Positions 1 to 8,650 of a DNA stretch of 36,328 nt are shown piece after piece. The position numbers were made by a program, and so were the translations under genes. A model generated the notes under the pieces. That model was not told where the DNA came from, searched no databases, and saw only the letters and a list, made by a program, of their open reading frames with translations. This DNA comes from a virus, in IMG/VR virus record IMGVR_UViG_3300046048_000036, positions 1-36,328 of that record. One strand, 5' to 3'. How positions within the stretch are numbered: the stretch's first letter is position 1; the number at the start of each line of letters is the position of its first letter.

Positions 1-83
1 TTTTCTTTTTTACTTGTATCTCTTCTTTCTAAAGGACTACCATAATTAATTGGCGTACAGTGTTTCGATGTAAACGGTTTCAT
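1..83 (-). CDS. Partial small basic protein, C-terminus outside window
   Basis: An ATG at position 83 opens a frame that stays open to the window edge (27 codons). It begins MKPFTSKHCTPINYGSPLE and becomes rich in Lys, Arg and Glu (RRDTSKKE). It lies 64 bases downstream of the 91-residue gene and continues the same transcription direction. The leader is A/T-rich with no Shine-Dalgarno sequence, like the other genes here. I do not recognise a function; the Cys/His/Pro-containing start followed by a basic tail resembles the many small virion-associated or accessory proteins of marine phages. The short length makes the call moderate. Confidence 0.5.
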   Translation of the reverse strand, partial: MKPFTSKHCTPINYGSPLERRDTSKKE

Positions 84-147
84 TATTTATAGTTTTTAAA
101 CATTAATTTATATAGCAAGCTATTCCAAGCCGCTTGTAACTTATCTA

Positions 148-423
148 TTATTTTCCGCATGGTTTTCCTGTTGCAACATTAATCCAATTTTCATTTTCAA
201 ACCAATCACGTAATGTAGCTCCCTTCTTACGAGCACCTTTTACGTTTGATTCACTAGAGCGTCTGTAATCTCCTTTAGCTGCTGCAGATCGTTTAGCTCT
301 AATCACTTTATCCTTTTCAGCTTTACTCATTGATCTTACCTTTGAAGCAGGCAGACAAACTTTTTTAGTTCCACCACCTTTTACTTTAGATTTTTTTAGG
401 AACGGTGAGTTTTGTACGTACAT
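148..423 (-). CDS. Small Lys/Arg-rich conserved phage protein (91 aa)
   Basis: A 91-residue very basic protein of unknown function. The N-terminal third has KVKGGGTKKVCLPASKVRSM, followed by a Lys/Arg/Ala helix (residues 33-55) and the stretch GARKKGATLRDWFENENW near the C-terminus, ending CGK. Two cysteines (residues 23 and 89) lie near the two ends. I recognise this pattern from small hypothetical proteins of marine phages and algal viruses, but I know of no proven function; nucleic-acid binding is possible given the charge. Its ATG overlaps the stop of the preceding 47-residue gene by one base (TAATG), which suggests translational coupling. Confidence 0.85.
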   Translation of the reverse strand: MYVQNSPFLKKSKVKGGGTKKVCLPASKVRSMSKAEKDKVIRAKRSAAAKGDYRRSSESNVKGARKKGATLRDWFENENWINVATGKPCGK

Positions 424-566
424 TACTTTTTCTTTTTACTTTTCCCCATTTTACCAGGTCCACCAGCTTTAGTACAACGTACACCCCAACCAGAGGCGTA
501 TGCTGATGGCCATACTTCAAACTTCTTTTTTGCTGCAGCCTTACAGGCTGGACTAATCTTACCCAT
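423..566 (-). CDS. Small basic protein with PSAYASGW motif (47 aa)
   Basis: This short ORF was found by reading the gap between its neighbours. It starts at ATG 566, two bases after the giant-protein stop, and encodes 47 residues. The start is MGKISPACKAAAKKKFEVW, followed by PSAYASGWGVRCTKAGG, and the end is a Lys run (GKSKKKKK). The PSAYASGW..C motif recurs in small hypothetical phage proteins; its role is unknown. The stop TAA (423-425) shares one base with the ATG of the 91-residue gene. Tight spacing on both sides, a leader of the same kind as other genes (GATAATTATGG) and a familiar motif support it as real. Confidence 0.75.
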   Translation of the reverse strand: MGKISPACKAAAKKKFEVWPSAYASGWGVRCTKAGGPGKMGKSKKKK

Positions 567-568
567 AA

Positions 569-3500
569 TTATCTTTTAATTTTTTTCTTTTTAATCTTTT
601 TCTTTTTAACTTTTCTAGATTTAGGTTTTTTCTTTTTCTCATCTTCAGGTTCTTCTATCTCCCACTCAGACCAACCACCAAATAAAGCTAAACGTTCCCA
701 AAGCTCTTTATCAGCTTCTGTAGCTGCTATGACGTTTTCAACTTTTTTTATAGCTTCATCTAATGGTACATTTGTGGTTGCCGATATTACACTTGCACCT
801 GCTAAATACGCTGGATTGTCAAAGCTAAAACCTTTACTCATCATTTCGTCTTTATCCCATTGATAAGATCTAGCGGCTTGATTTATTTTAGAAAGCTTAG
901 AAGAAACAGGTGGAGATATTTTAGTAAGTTCATATCCTACCTTTTCAAGTTTAGGCATTTTCTTTTCTTGCTCACGCATGATACGTATAATAGCATTTTT
1001 ACCTACAGATATCGCGGCACCACCAACACCTGTTCCGCGTAATATAGAATCAGCCATACCGTTAGCCACGTTAACATATTTTTTCTCGTACTTCTCATCA
1101 TCAGCATCTGCCTCACCAAAAGCTATAGCAAACAAACCTTGTTGAAGCGAGTTGAATATTAAATTCTGTACAGTGGTGTAATATATAATTTTGCTAATGT
1201 TTGTTTTAGCGTCACCTCTGCCAGCTTTTAAATCTTTAATAGCTTTATCTGTCAACCTTACGTACTGTGCAGGAGTGTTACCGTATGCAAGTATAGGACG
1301 GCCTAGCGGTCCTGCTTGTTGCATAGATATTCTATCAGGTCTTGACGACTGCTGAGATTCTTCTGCTGTCTCTCTAAAATCTTCAAATGCTTTAGCTTCT
1401 GCTTCAGCTGTGCTTAATCCTTGCTTTTCGTATGTCTTAATTCTGTTTCGGTAAAATGTAGAACCACCAGATGCAATAGCAAAACTATCTGCTATTTGTG
1501 TAGGTGTAAAACCAAATTGTAATAATCTATTAACAACACCTCTTGGGCCGTTTTTATTAGCAGCCTCTGCTATATCAGCTTCGTTAACATTCATACGCAG
1601 TCCGCCACGACGTTCTTTTAAGAAGTCAGAGTTCATTAAGTACTTAAAGTCTTTCCAGTATTGTTTCTGATTCGCAAAAGCCTTAGCTGCTTTAAGCGGA
1701 TTGTTATCTGAGAAGTTAACAAAGTTAACTGATGATAACGTTTGTAGCAAAGATGATCTTGTGTTAAAGAACATTGTTACACCAATACTACCGTTAAGCC
1801 AATCAGTAAATCTACCTGTTAAGCTATCATCTGAAAAAGATCTGTTACGACCAGTCTTCATACGTTGTAAACTATTTTCTATAGCTTTACGATACTTTTT
1901 ACCATACGCAGCTTCAAGTTTGTTTAAGTTTGCTTCGCTAAATATTTCATCTACATTTGTTTGCCACTGCTCTAAATACTTAGCACGTTTAGTAGTGTTA
2001 ACACCATCAAGCAAGTCAGTTGTAATACTACCAGTAAGCCATGTTTCTTTTGGCTTAGCATACCCGTCACCTTTATTGATAGCTACTAATTGTTCTGCAA
2101 ATACTTTTAGCTCAGGACTGTTATTAACAAATTCATTTAATGTTTTTAAGTCTGCTTTACTAACGCCTGGTACTTCCATACCTTGTAATTGATTCCAGGT
2201 ATACACCCGAACCGCTTGTTCTTTAGTGTAAGGTTCGCCTGGTAATTTTTTACGTAAGTCTTTAGGTATAACTCCAAGTTCTTTCTTTAAAACTTTGTAG
2301 TCATTAAACATAGCAATTCTGTCTCTTGATATATCGTTTACACCTCTAGCAAACGGATCAAGAAGATTATACTTGTACCAAGCCATTTGTTGATCACCTA
2401 ACTTACCTTTACCTAATGTTTCATAAAGCAAACCTGTAAAGTCTTGAGCTGAGTAAGGTATTCCTTTAAATATACTGCCTTTACTAGCGCCAACAACTTG
2501 AGCTTTAGCTCTGCTGTATACTTTATCTGCACCAATACCAGTTTTGTTTTCTATAATATCATTAAAGTCTTTGCTAAGATTTATATCTTTAGCATATCTA
2601 ACTTTAGCTTGTTGAACTTTAGACTTAACATCAAACACATTTAAAGCTTGCTTTACTGCTTTAACGTTTTTATACGCATCATCTACAAAGAAAAAATCGT
2701 TATAACCTTCTGCCGCTTTACCAGTTACCCATCTACCTTTAGCTTGTGGAGTTCCATCACCTAATCCAGTTATATTTTCAATAGGTATATCTACACCTAG
2801 AGCATCCATGAATTCTTTTATAGCAACAGCAGAATTAGAAGGTCTTGCAGTAAGTATAAATACGTCTTCAGCACCTCTAGCTTTAACTATATTTTCTATA
2901 GCTTTAAACACAGGACCTTTTTTACCATCAACCACTTTACTAAACTCAGCAAAATCAAACGTGGCTCCTTCCGCTTGTAATTGTTCTGCTTCTCTAGCAA
3001 ATTCTGTTGCTGTTATTTTTCTAGTTTTACCGTCTATCGTATTAACAATAACCTTGCTATTTGTTTTAGCCAATGTATCATCAAAATCAAATATTCTTAT
3101 TTTTTTAATTGGTGCTTTAGGATCTCTAGCTACTTTTAAAGCTTTGTCTAAATTTTCTAAAGACTTTATAACAACATCTCCACCTTGAATATCTTTAGCA
3201 AACCTTTGGCTAGAAGGTAATATAGGATTATTAACTTTTATATTAGCTTCCTTATTTTTTTCTAATATTTTAACAGCATCTGTTTCCATTAAAGATTTTA
3301 TTTCAGAAACATTATCTAAGCTATATTTACTTTTACCTAAACCTGTAAGCTTATCTGGAAGTATTCTTAGATTCATAGTTGTCATTTCAACACCATCCAT
3401 TGTGGTTCTTGAACCTCTAGAAACTCTTAAAGTTACATTAACATCAGCTTTAAATTCAGGTATAGGTAGGTTTAAAGGGTTTTTACCCATAAAAAATAAA

Positions 3501-6500
3501 CCTTTGTTTTTTATTTGTATATAGTTTGTAGGAGGAATTTTTTTAGAATATAACTCACTTATTATATCTTGGTTAAAATTAGTAGATTTAGTTATATTTT
3601 TTTGTAATCCTTCTGTTTGAAGAGTTTTATATATCTCCATAGGAAGTTTACCAGTTTTATCATATAATTTTAAATCAGCTCCTAATTCTCCAGCTCTTTT
3701 TCTATAATCAGACAAAGCTTTTTTAGATTTATTTATTAAATCTTCTTGAAGTCTTTCTGTAAAAGTATATCCTTTATCTTTACTAAAACTAGTTTTTTGA
3801 TTTCTGTGCGTTAAAGTTATACTGCTATATTGAGCTTTTTCAAGTTTAACCTCTACATCAAACTTAGCATCGTGTATAGACGACGCAAAGTCTGGTACAC
3901 CAACCTTGTTTCCTCCAGCTTCTTTAGAAACTTTAAAGCCAGGTATTTTAACCTTATCTAATTTATCTATTATAACATTCTCGTAAGCAAAACCTTTACT
4001 TTTACCTATTCTAGCAGCTTCAAATTCTATAGCTTCTTCTAAAGTTACTTCAGGATTTTTTTCTAAATTAGTTTTTACTTTTTTAATGAACAAATCTTTT
4101 TGATTTGCTTTGAAATCAATGTCTAACTCGTTAGTCTGTAGTTCTATTTCTTTAGCAAACCTAGTACCGCTGCTTAATCTTTTGGCTGTATCAGGAACCA
4201 TTTCTTCCATGATTCTATTACGCATAATAAAATTAATACCAGCTTTAAAATGCTGGGCATCTCTAAACAAAGGCATTTCCTTGCCTGTTTTAGAATCTAT
4301 TTTATTAAACTCCACACCATTAACAATAGTATTTTTGCCTTCAAAAACATTTTTAAATTGGTTAAATGTTCCTATAAGTTTACCTTTTTCATTATAAAAT
4401 GCTTTACCTATTTTAGTTTGATATATACCAGTTGCTTTAGGCGAACCTTTAGCAGGTTGTGTTTTTGTTTTTGGCAGTGTAGACCAAAAGTAATTTATAT
4501 TTTTAAGTATAAATTGTTGAGCAGCTCTAGCGCCTGCTCTATTTTCTATACTCCAATTACGTTTTGGCTGAGTTAATATTTCTAAACCAACCTTATTATT
4601 CATACCGAGCATTTCAGCATAAAGTTCTATAACTTCTTTAGGTGGTTCAGCTTGTTTAATTGATGATATTTCTTTACCTTCAAAAGCTTTATTTATAGCT
4701 TCAGATTCTGCTTTTAAAAATACTTGTTCTGGCGTTAAACCCTCTAACTCTTTTACTTTACCGGACTTTTTAATTTTATCTACAACTTTATTAAGCTGTG
4801 CTGGTATGTACTCAGTGCCTTCGCTAGGTTTTTTTGGTAAACTTTTTTCTAGAACTGTAGTAGTCTCGCCAACTCCTGGTTCTACAACCATTTTCTCTGC
4901 AGCACTACCTTCTATACGTGTAGTTTCAACCTCGCCTTTCTTTAATTGCTTTAAGATATTACCATAACGTAGCTTTAGTCTGGGTGCTAGGTAAGCTCCA
5001 AAATTAATTCTTTTACCAAGATCCTCTGCCTTACCTGTTACTACTATTGGTTCGTAGTTATTTATAATTTTAGTTAACTCTTCGTTATATCCTTGCTCAA
5101 ATTCTTGAGCTGTTTTTCTTTTACCTTTTTCTAAAGCTAATATTTTAGGATTGTTAGCGGCTTGAAAAGCTAATTTCTTTACTAAAGGTCTATTGATTTC
5201 TTCTAGCTCTCTAACAACTTTTTCTCTAGCCTCGCCTTCTAATTCTGAAACTTTAAAAGCGCCTTCTTGTATTATTCTTTCTTCAACTTTTAAGTTTCTA
5301 GAAGCTAACTCTTTATTAGTCTCTGATATTTCTTTAGCTGCCCTTGTTTCTGATACAGGTTTTTTATCTGATACAGGTTTTTTACCTGTTTTCATATCTA
5401 TTAACTTTTGACCGTCAATTTGTATTTGTTCAAATTGCTCAATCTTTTTTCTAACACCTCTACTAGTACCACGAGTTAGTGTAGTTCCAATACCTTCTAA
5501 AAAATTTATAAGTTCAGCAGCTGTAGTAAAATTAGTCTTGCTATTAAAACCAATACCCATTTTATTGCCTATGTTAACTATACTTCTTTTAATGCTAGGT
5601 AGTAAACCTTGTTTAAGTAATAAGTCTCTATACTGAGGTTGTTGTAAGAAGTTAACTACATTGGCAACATATTCCTCAGGTCTTGATGACGGTTTTTCTT
5701 TATAAGCTTCTTTTATAGCCTCTTCAAAAGTTAAATTTTTTTTATCACCTACAGTAAACTTTGTATCTTTAAAAGCATTGTTTACATCTGTTTGTATTTT
5801 TTCTTTAAAAACTTTTGCAGCTTTAGGATTTTGATCAAACATTTTATCAAACACCGCGTGGTAAAGCTCTTCAGATACAACGCCTAAGTTTAATTTTTCT
5901 GCATTTACTTTTACATCTCCAGACACAGGGTCGTACTCAGCTTTTGTATTAGGGTCTGCAAATGTTTCTCCGTCTTTTAAAACTTTAATAGCCGGACCAT
6001 CTTTATCTTTATTTTTAAATACTTCAGACTGCTTTAAGTTCTGTTCTATTTTAGATATCTTTGTAAGCATAGCAGTTTTATTAGCCTCGTAGTTAGCCAC
6101 AACTGTTTGAGCTTGCCTTTTTTGTTCTAAAGTAGAATTAGTATCGTTTATTACTTCTAAAGCTTTGTCGGCTTGCTCACTCTGTTTGCCAAGATCCATA
6201 TCGTTAAATGGCTTGTCTGCTTGATCTATAGTTCTTTTTAAATCTTGAGCTAGTCTTTCTTTGTTTTCAAGCTCAAAGCTTGACACTCGAGGATCACCTT
6301 CTTCTATTTTAGCTTTATCAGATCTTATTTCAGAGTTTAATTTATCGAGCATTCTTCTTCTTGATGAAATGCTTTTAAAATCTGTACCTTTAAGCTTGGT
6401 AATACCTAACACTCCAAATACAGCAGCGCTTACTAATTCTTCCTGTAAAGGATCGTCCATTGCACCATAATAGTCATTTAGGTATTTTTTAACACTATCA

Positions 6501-8647
6501 CTACCTGTTAAATCACTTATTATAGCTTCTGCTAAAACCGCTGTGTTACTACCAGCAACACCACCAACCGCACCACCTATAGATTTTTCTATAAGATTGT
6601 TAAATCTAGCTAGCTCACCAGAAAATTTACCTATAAATTTAGAAGCTGCCATACCACCAATAGCAAAACCACCACCAGCACCGGTAGGAGCTTCACCAAA
6701 ACTAACACCTTGAAACTTAATTTCTTCTAAAGCTGTAGACGCAAGAAAAGCTTCTACCTTTCTACCATCTTTAGCTAAACCAGCTATGTATCTAGTTATA
6801 CCAGCAGCCCCAGCTATTTTATTTGCAATAAAAAACTTGAATAACTCAGGTGTAAACTCACCTAAACCTTCAGCAAGTTTAGTACCAAACGTTCTTTCAA
6901 AGTTTTTCTTTTGTTCTGGAGTTAAAGTTATTCCAGCATCTAAAAATAATTTTTCTTGTTCGTCTAACTGCTTACGAACAGATGTTGGTAATACTCCTTC
7001 TGACAAACCACTAGCTTCTGCAGCTGTTTCTATATACCTACCTAACTTACCTAAAGCTGTTTTGTTTATACTAGCTGGATCTATATTTAATACATAAGTT
7101 GTATTAAGAGCTTCTTTTCTGAGATCAAGTTGTATTTTTTCATCATACAATGAGTCTATCATTGCTGGTAAATCTGGAATAAGATAATCCTTGCCTTCTG
7201 GCTGTGCTGCTTTTAAAGACTCTTGTATAAAATCTTTATTCATAAAACGAAGTTCACTAATAGGCACGTTTTTTATTATGCCATTAGCATCTGTTTTATA
7301 ACCTCTGCTAGTTAGAATAGCAGACATTTCTGCGGCTGACTGACCTGTAGGTTTTAAATCATATGTTGTTGCTAGGTTTTTTTCGTTGTCTTGTCTGTTT
7401 AAAACATTTAAAACAAACTCTCTTTCTAAAGCTTGTTCGTCTAAACTATAATATCTTTGTTCTAATTTTTCTACCTCTTCAGTATAATCTGTTACACTTG
7501 AAGCTGTAGCCGCTTCTGTTAAACCAACTCTATTACCAGAGTCTTCATCAAACAGGTATCTATAGCTAGCAGCTTTTATTCTTTTTTGTTGTCTATCATA
7601 ACCCTGCTCTCCAGGTTTTAATAAATCACCAGTTGCACCTATTTGCATACGCATGAAAGCATCATCTAATTCAGGTTGTAATTCAACTAGCTGACGCTTG
7701 GCCCGACTAATAGCCGCTTCATCTTGCGATGTAAATATTATTGATTCTAACTTTCTTCTTTGATTATTTAATAAACCGTACTGTCTTCTAAGGGGAGGTA
7801 TTTCGCTTAGTGTTTGTTTAACACCTTCGTCACGTCTTATATCATAAACACCTTGATCAATAGCTTGATCTACTTTTTTATACTTAGAAGCGTTTATAAC
7901 TTTAGATTCTTTTACTCTTTCTTTTTCAATTTCTTCCTGTATAATTCTTGTAAAAACTTCTTCTTGATCACCTATAAAAGTATCTGCGATAGGTTCAAGT
8001 TCAGTATCATATATACGAGATCTTTTTTTAATTTCATCAGCAACAGCAGTTTCTACTTTTACTAAATCTTCTATAGTTTTTCCTTCAACACCAAGATTAT
8101 ATATACCACCGTTTTGTATTACTTGTTTTACTTTGTCTCTATAGCTGTTTATTAATTTACGTTGCTCAATAGCAAACTTGCTACTAGTTTTTAATACACC
8201 GTCTTGAACCACCTTATCTGTAGTGATATCTTTTACTGCTGAAACTGGTTCTTCTACAATAACTTCTTCACTAATAGGAGCTTCAGCTTGTACGGTTTTA
8301 GCATCAAATTTTTGTAATGTTTTATTTTTATTATTTTTTATTGCTAGATCTACGGACTCCAATAAACCAGCTATTGAATCTGATTCCGTACTCTCTGGTT
8401 GAGCATCTACAATCATGGATGCTCTGCTTGGAGTTGTTACTGGTGCTACAGCCGCACCCTTTGCCACAGCACCGTTTGTCTTTCCCTTAGTTGGGGTTGT
8501 TTGTATTTCGTCTGTAACTTCTACAATTTCTAAACCATCTTTTTGATTTACATATTCATCAACAGAAAGCCCTTCAACTTCTGCAGCTTCAATAACAAAA
8601 GATTCACTTATTGGTTCACCATTAAAAGTGTAATCTGTATTTACCAT
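569..8647 (-). CDS. Giant polyvalent internal virion protein with nuclease and HAD phosphatase domains (2692 aa)
   Basis: The last and largest gene of the structural block, in the place of T7 gene 16 (ejected internal core protein). Visible parts: an N-terminal motif YTFNGEPIS and a Thr/Pro/Ala linker (about 50-80); long charged helical stretches; a Gly/Ala-rich hydrophobic zone (about 650-710) that could enter a membrane; a degenerate metallopeptidase-like motif EELYH (926-930); a PD-(D/E)XK nuclease signature (E1556, D1586, E1599, K1601, then AQY); a complete HAD phosphatase signature (DFDDTLAKT from D1854, T1933 in ILTARP, D1989/D1990 in FFVDDAYKN); a conserved C-terminal region with GNTPAQY; and a Lys-rich tail. 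I infer that it is packaged and delivered into the host with the DNA. Such multi-domain proteins fit the polyvalent-protein concept known for phages and plasmids. No lytic transglycosylase motif of the T7 gp16 kind was seen. It has a perfect 18-bp in-frame tandem repeat at 5349-5384. Confidence 0.88.
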   Translation of the reverse strand: MVNTDYTFNGEPISESFVIEAAEVEGLSVDEYVNQKDGLEIVEVTDEIQTTPTKGKTNGAVAKGAAVAPVTTPSRASMIVDAQPESTESDSIAGLLESVDLAIKNNKNKTLQKFDAKTVQAEAPISEEVIVEEPVSAVKDITTDKVVQDGVLKTSSKFAIEQRKLINSYRDKVKQVIQNGGIYNLGVEGKTIEDLVKVETAVADEIKKRSRIYDTELEPIADTFIGDQEEVFTRIIQEEIEKERVKESKVINASKYKKVDQAIDQGVYDIRRDEGVKQTLSEIPPLRRQYGLLNNQRRKLESIIFTSQDEAAISRAKRQLVELQPELDDAFMRMQIGATGDLLKPGEQGYDRQQKRIKAASYRYLFDEDSGNRVGLTEAATASSVTDYTEEVEKLEQRYYSLDEQALEREFVLNVLNRQDNEKNLATTYDLKPTGQSAAEMSAILTSRGYKTDANGIIKNVPISELRFMNKDFIQESLKAAQPEGKDYLIPDLPAMIDSLYDEKIQLDLRKEALNTTYVLNIDPASINKTALGKLGRYIETAAEASGLSEGVLPTSVRKQLDEQEKLFLDAGITLTPEQKKNFERTFGTKLAEGLGEFTPELFKFFIANKIAGAAGITRYIAGLAKDGRKVEAFLASTALEEIKFQGVSFGEAPTGAGGGFAIGGMAASKFIGKFSGELARFNNLIEKSIGGAVGGVAGSNTAVLAEAIISDLTGSDSVKKYLNDYYGAMDDPLQEELVSAAVFGVLGITKLKGTDFKSISSRRRMLDKLNSEIRSDKAKIEEGDPRVSSFELENKERLAQDLKRTIDQADKPFNDMDLGKQSEQADKALEVINDTNSTLEQKRQAQTVVANYEANKTAMLTKISKIEQNLKQSEVFKNKDKDGPAIKVLKDGETFADPNTKAEYDPVSGDVKVNAEKLNLGVVSEELYHAVFDKMFDQNPKAAKVFKEKIQTDVNNAFKDTKFTVGDKKNLTFEEAIKEAYKEKPSSRPEEYVANVVNFLQQPQYRDLLLKQGLLPSIKRSIVNIGNKMGIGFNSKTNFTTAAELINFLEGIGTTLTRGTSRGVRKKIEQFEQIQIDGQKLIDMKTGKKPVSDKKPVSETRAAKEISETNKELASRNLKVEERIIQEGAFKVSELEGEAREKVVRELEEINRPLVKKLAFQAANNPKILALEKGKRKTAQEFEQGYNEELTKIINNYEPIVVTGKAEDLGKRINFGAYLAPRLKLRYGNILKQLKKGEVETTRIEGSAAEKMVVEPGVGETTTVLEKSLPKKPSEGTEYIPAQLNKVVDKIKKSGKVKELEGLTPEQVFLKAESEAINKAFEGKEISSIKQAEPPKEVIELYAEMLGMNNKVGLEILTQPKRNWSIENRAGARAAQQFILKNINYFWSTLPKTKTQPAKGSPKATGIYQTKIGKAFYNEKGKLIGTFNQFKNVFEGKNTIVNGVEFNKIDSKTGKEMPLFRDAQHFKAGINFIMRNRIMEEMVPDTAKRLSSGTRFAKEIELQTNELDIDFKANQKDLFIKKVKTNLEKNPEVTLEEAIEFEAARIGKSKGFAYENVIIDKLDKVKIPGFKVSKEAGGNKVGVPDFASSIHDAKFDVEVKLEKAQYSSITLTHRNQKTSFSKDKGYTFTERLQEDLINKSKKALSDYRKRAGELGADLKLYDKTGKLPMEIYKTLQTEGLQKNITKSTNFNQDIISELYSKKIPPTNYIQIKNKGLFFMGKNPLNLPIPEFKADVNVTLRVSRGSRTTMDGVEMTTMNLRILPDKLTGLGKSKYSLDNVSEIKSLMETDAVKILEKNKEANIKVNNPILPSSQRFAKDIQGGDVVIKSLENLDKALKVARDPKAPIKKIRIFDFDDTLAKTNSKVIVNTIDGKTRKITATEFAREAEQLQAEGATFDFAEFSKVVDGKKGPVFKAIENIVKARGAEDVFILTARPSNSAVAIKEFMDALGVDIPIENITGLGDGTPQAKGRWVTGKAAEGYNDFFFVDDAYKNVKAVKQALNVFDVKSKVQQAKVRYAKDINLSKDFNDIIENKTGIGADKVYSRAKAQVVGASKGSIFKGIPYSAQDFTGLLYETLGKGKLGDQQMAWYKYNLLDPFARGVNDISRDRIAMFNDYKVLKKELGVIPKDLRKKLPGEPYTKEQAVRVYTWNQLQGMEVPGVSKADLKTLNEFVNNSPELKVFAEQLVAINKGDGYAKPKETWLTGSITTDLLDGVNTTKRAKYLEQWQTNVDEIFSEANLNKLEAAYGKKYRKAIENSLQRMKTGRNRSFSDDSLTGRFTDWLNGSIGVTMFFNTRSSLLQTLSSVNFVNFSDNNPLKAAKAFANQKQYWKDFKYLMNSDFLKERRGGLRMNVNEADIAEAANKNGPRGVVNRLLQFGFTPTQIADSFAIASGGSTFYRNRIKTYEKQGLSTAEAEAKAFEDFRETAEESQQSSRPDRISMQQAGPLGRPILAYGNTPAQYVRLTDKAIKDLKAGRGDAKTNISKIIYYTTVQNLIFNSLQQGLFAIAFGEADADDEKYEKKYVNVANGMADSILRGTGVGGAAISVGKNAIIRIMREQEKKMPKLEKVGYELTKISPPVSSKLSKINQAARSYQWDKDEMMSKGFSFDNPAYLAGASVISATTNVPLDEAIKKVENVIAATEADKELWERLALFGGWSEWEIEEPEDEKKKKPKSRKVKKKKIKKKKIKR
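5349..5384. repeat. Perfect 18-bp tandem duplication inside the giant gene
   Basis: Two adjacent identical 18-base units (5349-5366 and 5367-5384), each TCTGATACAGGTTTTTTA on the plus strand. In the protein they give a repeated Lys-Lys-Pro-Val-Ser-(Asp/Glu) hexapeptide in a charged linker. Being a multiple of three it keeps the frame, and its perfection implies a recent slippage event. Confidence 0.9.
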
Positions 8648-8650
8648 AAT

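Noticed and set aside
84-147. Possible hairpin (CAAGC/GCTTG) in the 64-base gap after the 91-residue gene
   Set aside because: Only five pairs, a long loop and no U-run; I see nothing else in the gap.
860-8065. Many open frames on the plus strand opposite the giant gene (for example 1701-2192 and 2808-3188)
   Set aside because: They are antisense shadows of a long well-supported gene, with Ser/Leu/Phe-rich low-complexity products and no motifs.
569-8647. Lytic transglycosylase domain as in T7 gp16
   Set aside because: No recognisable E-S/G-x-x-N pattern typical of that domain in the N-terminal region; the position alone is not enough.
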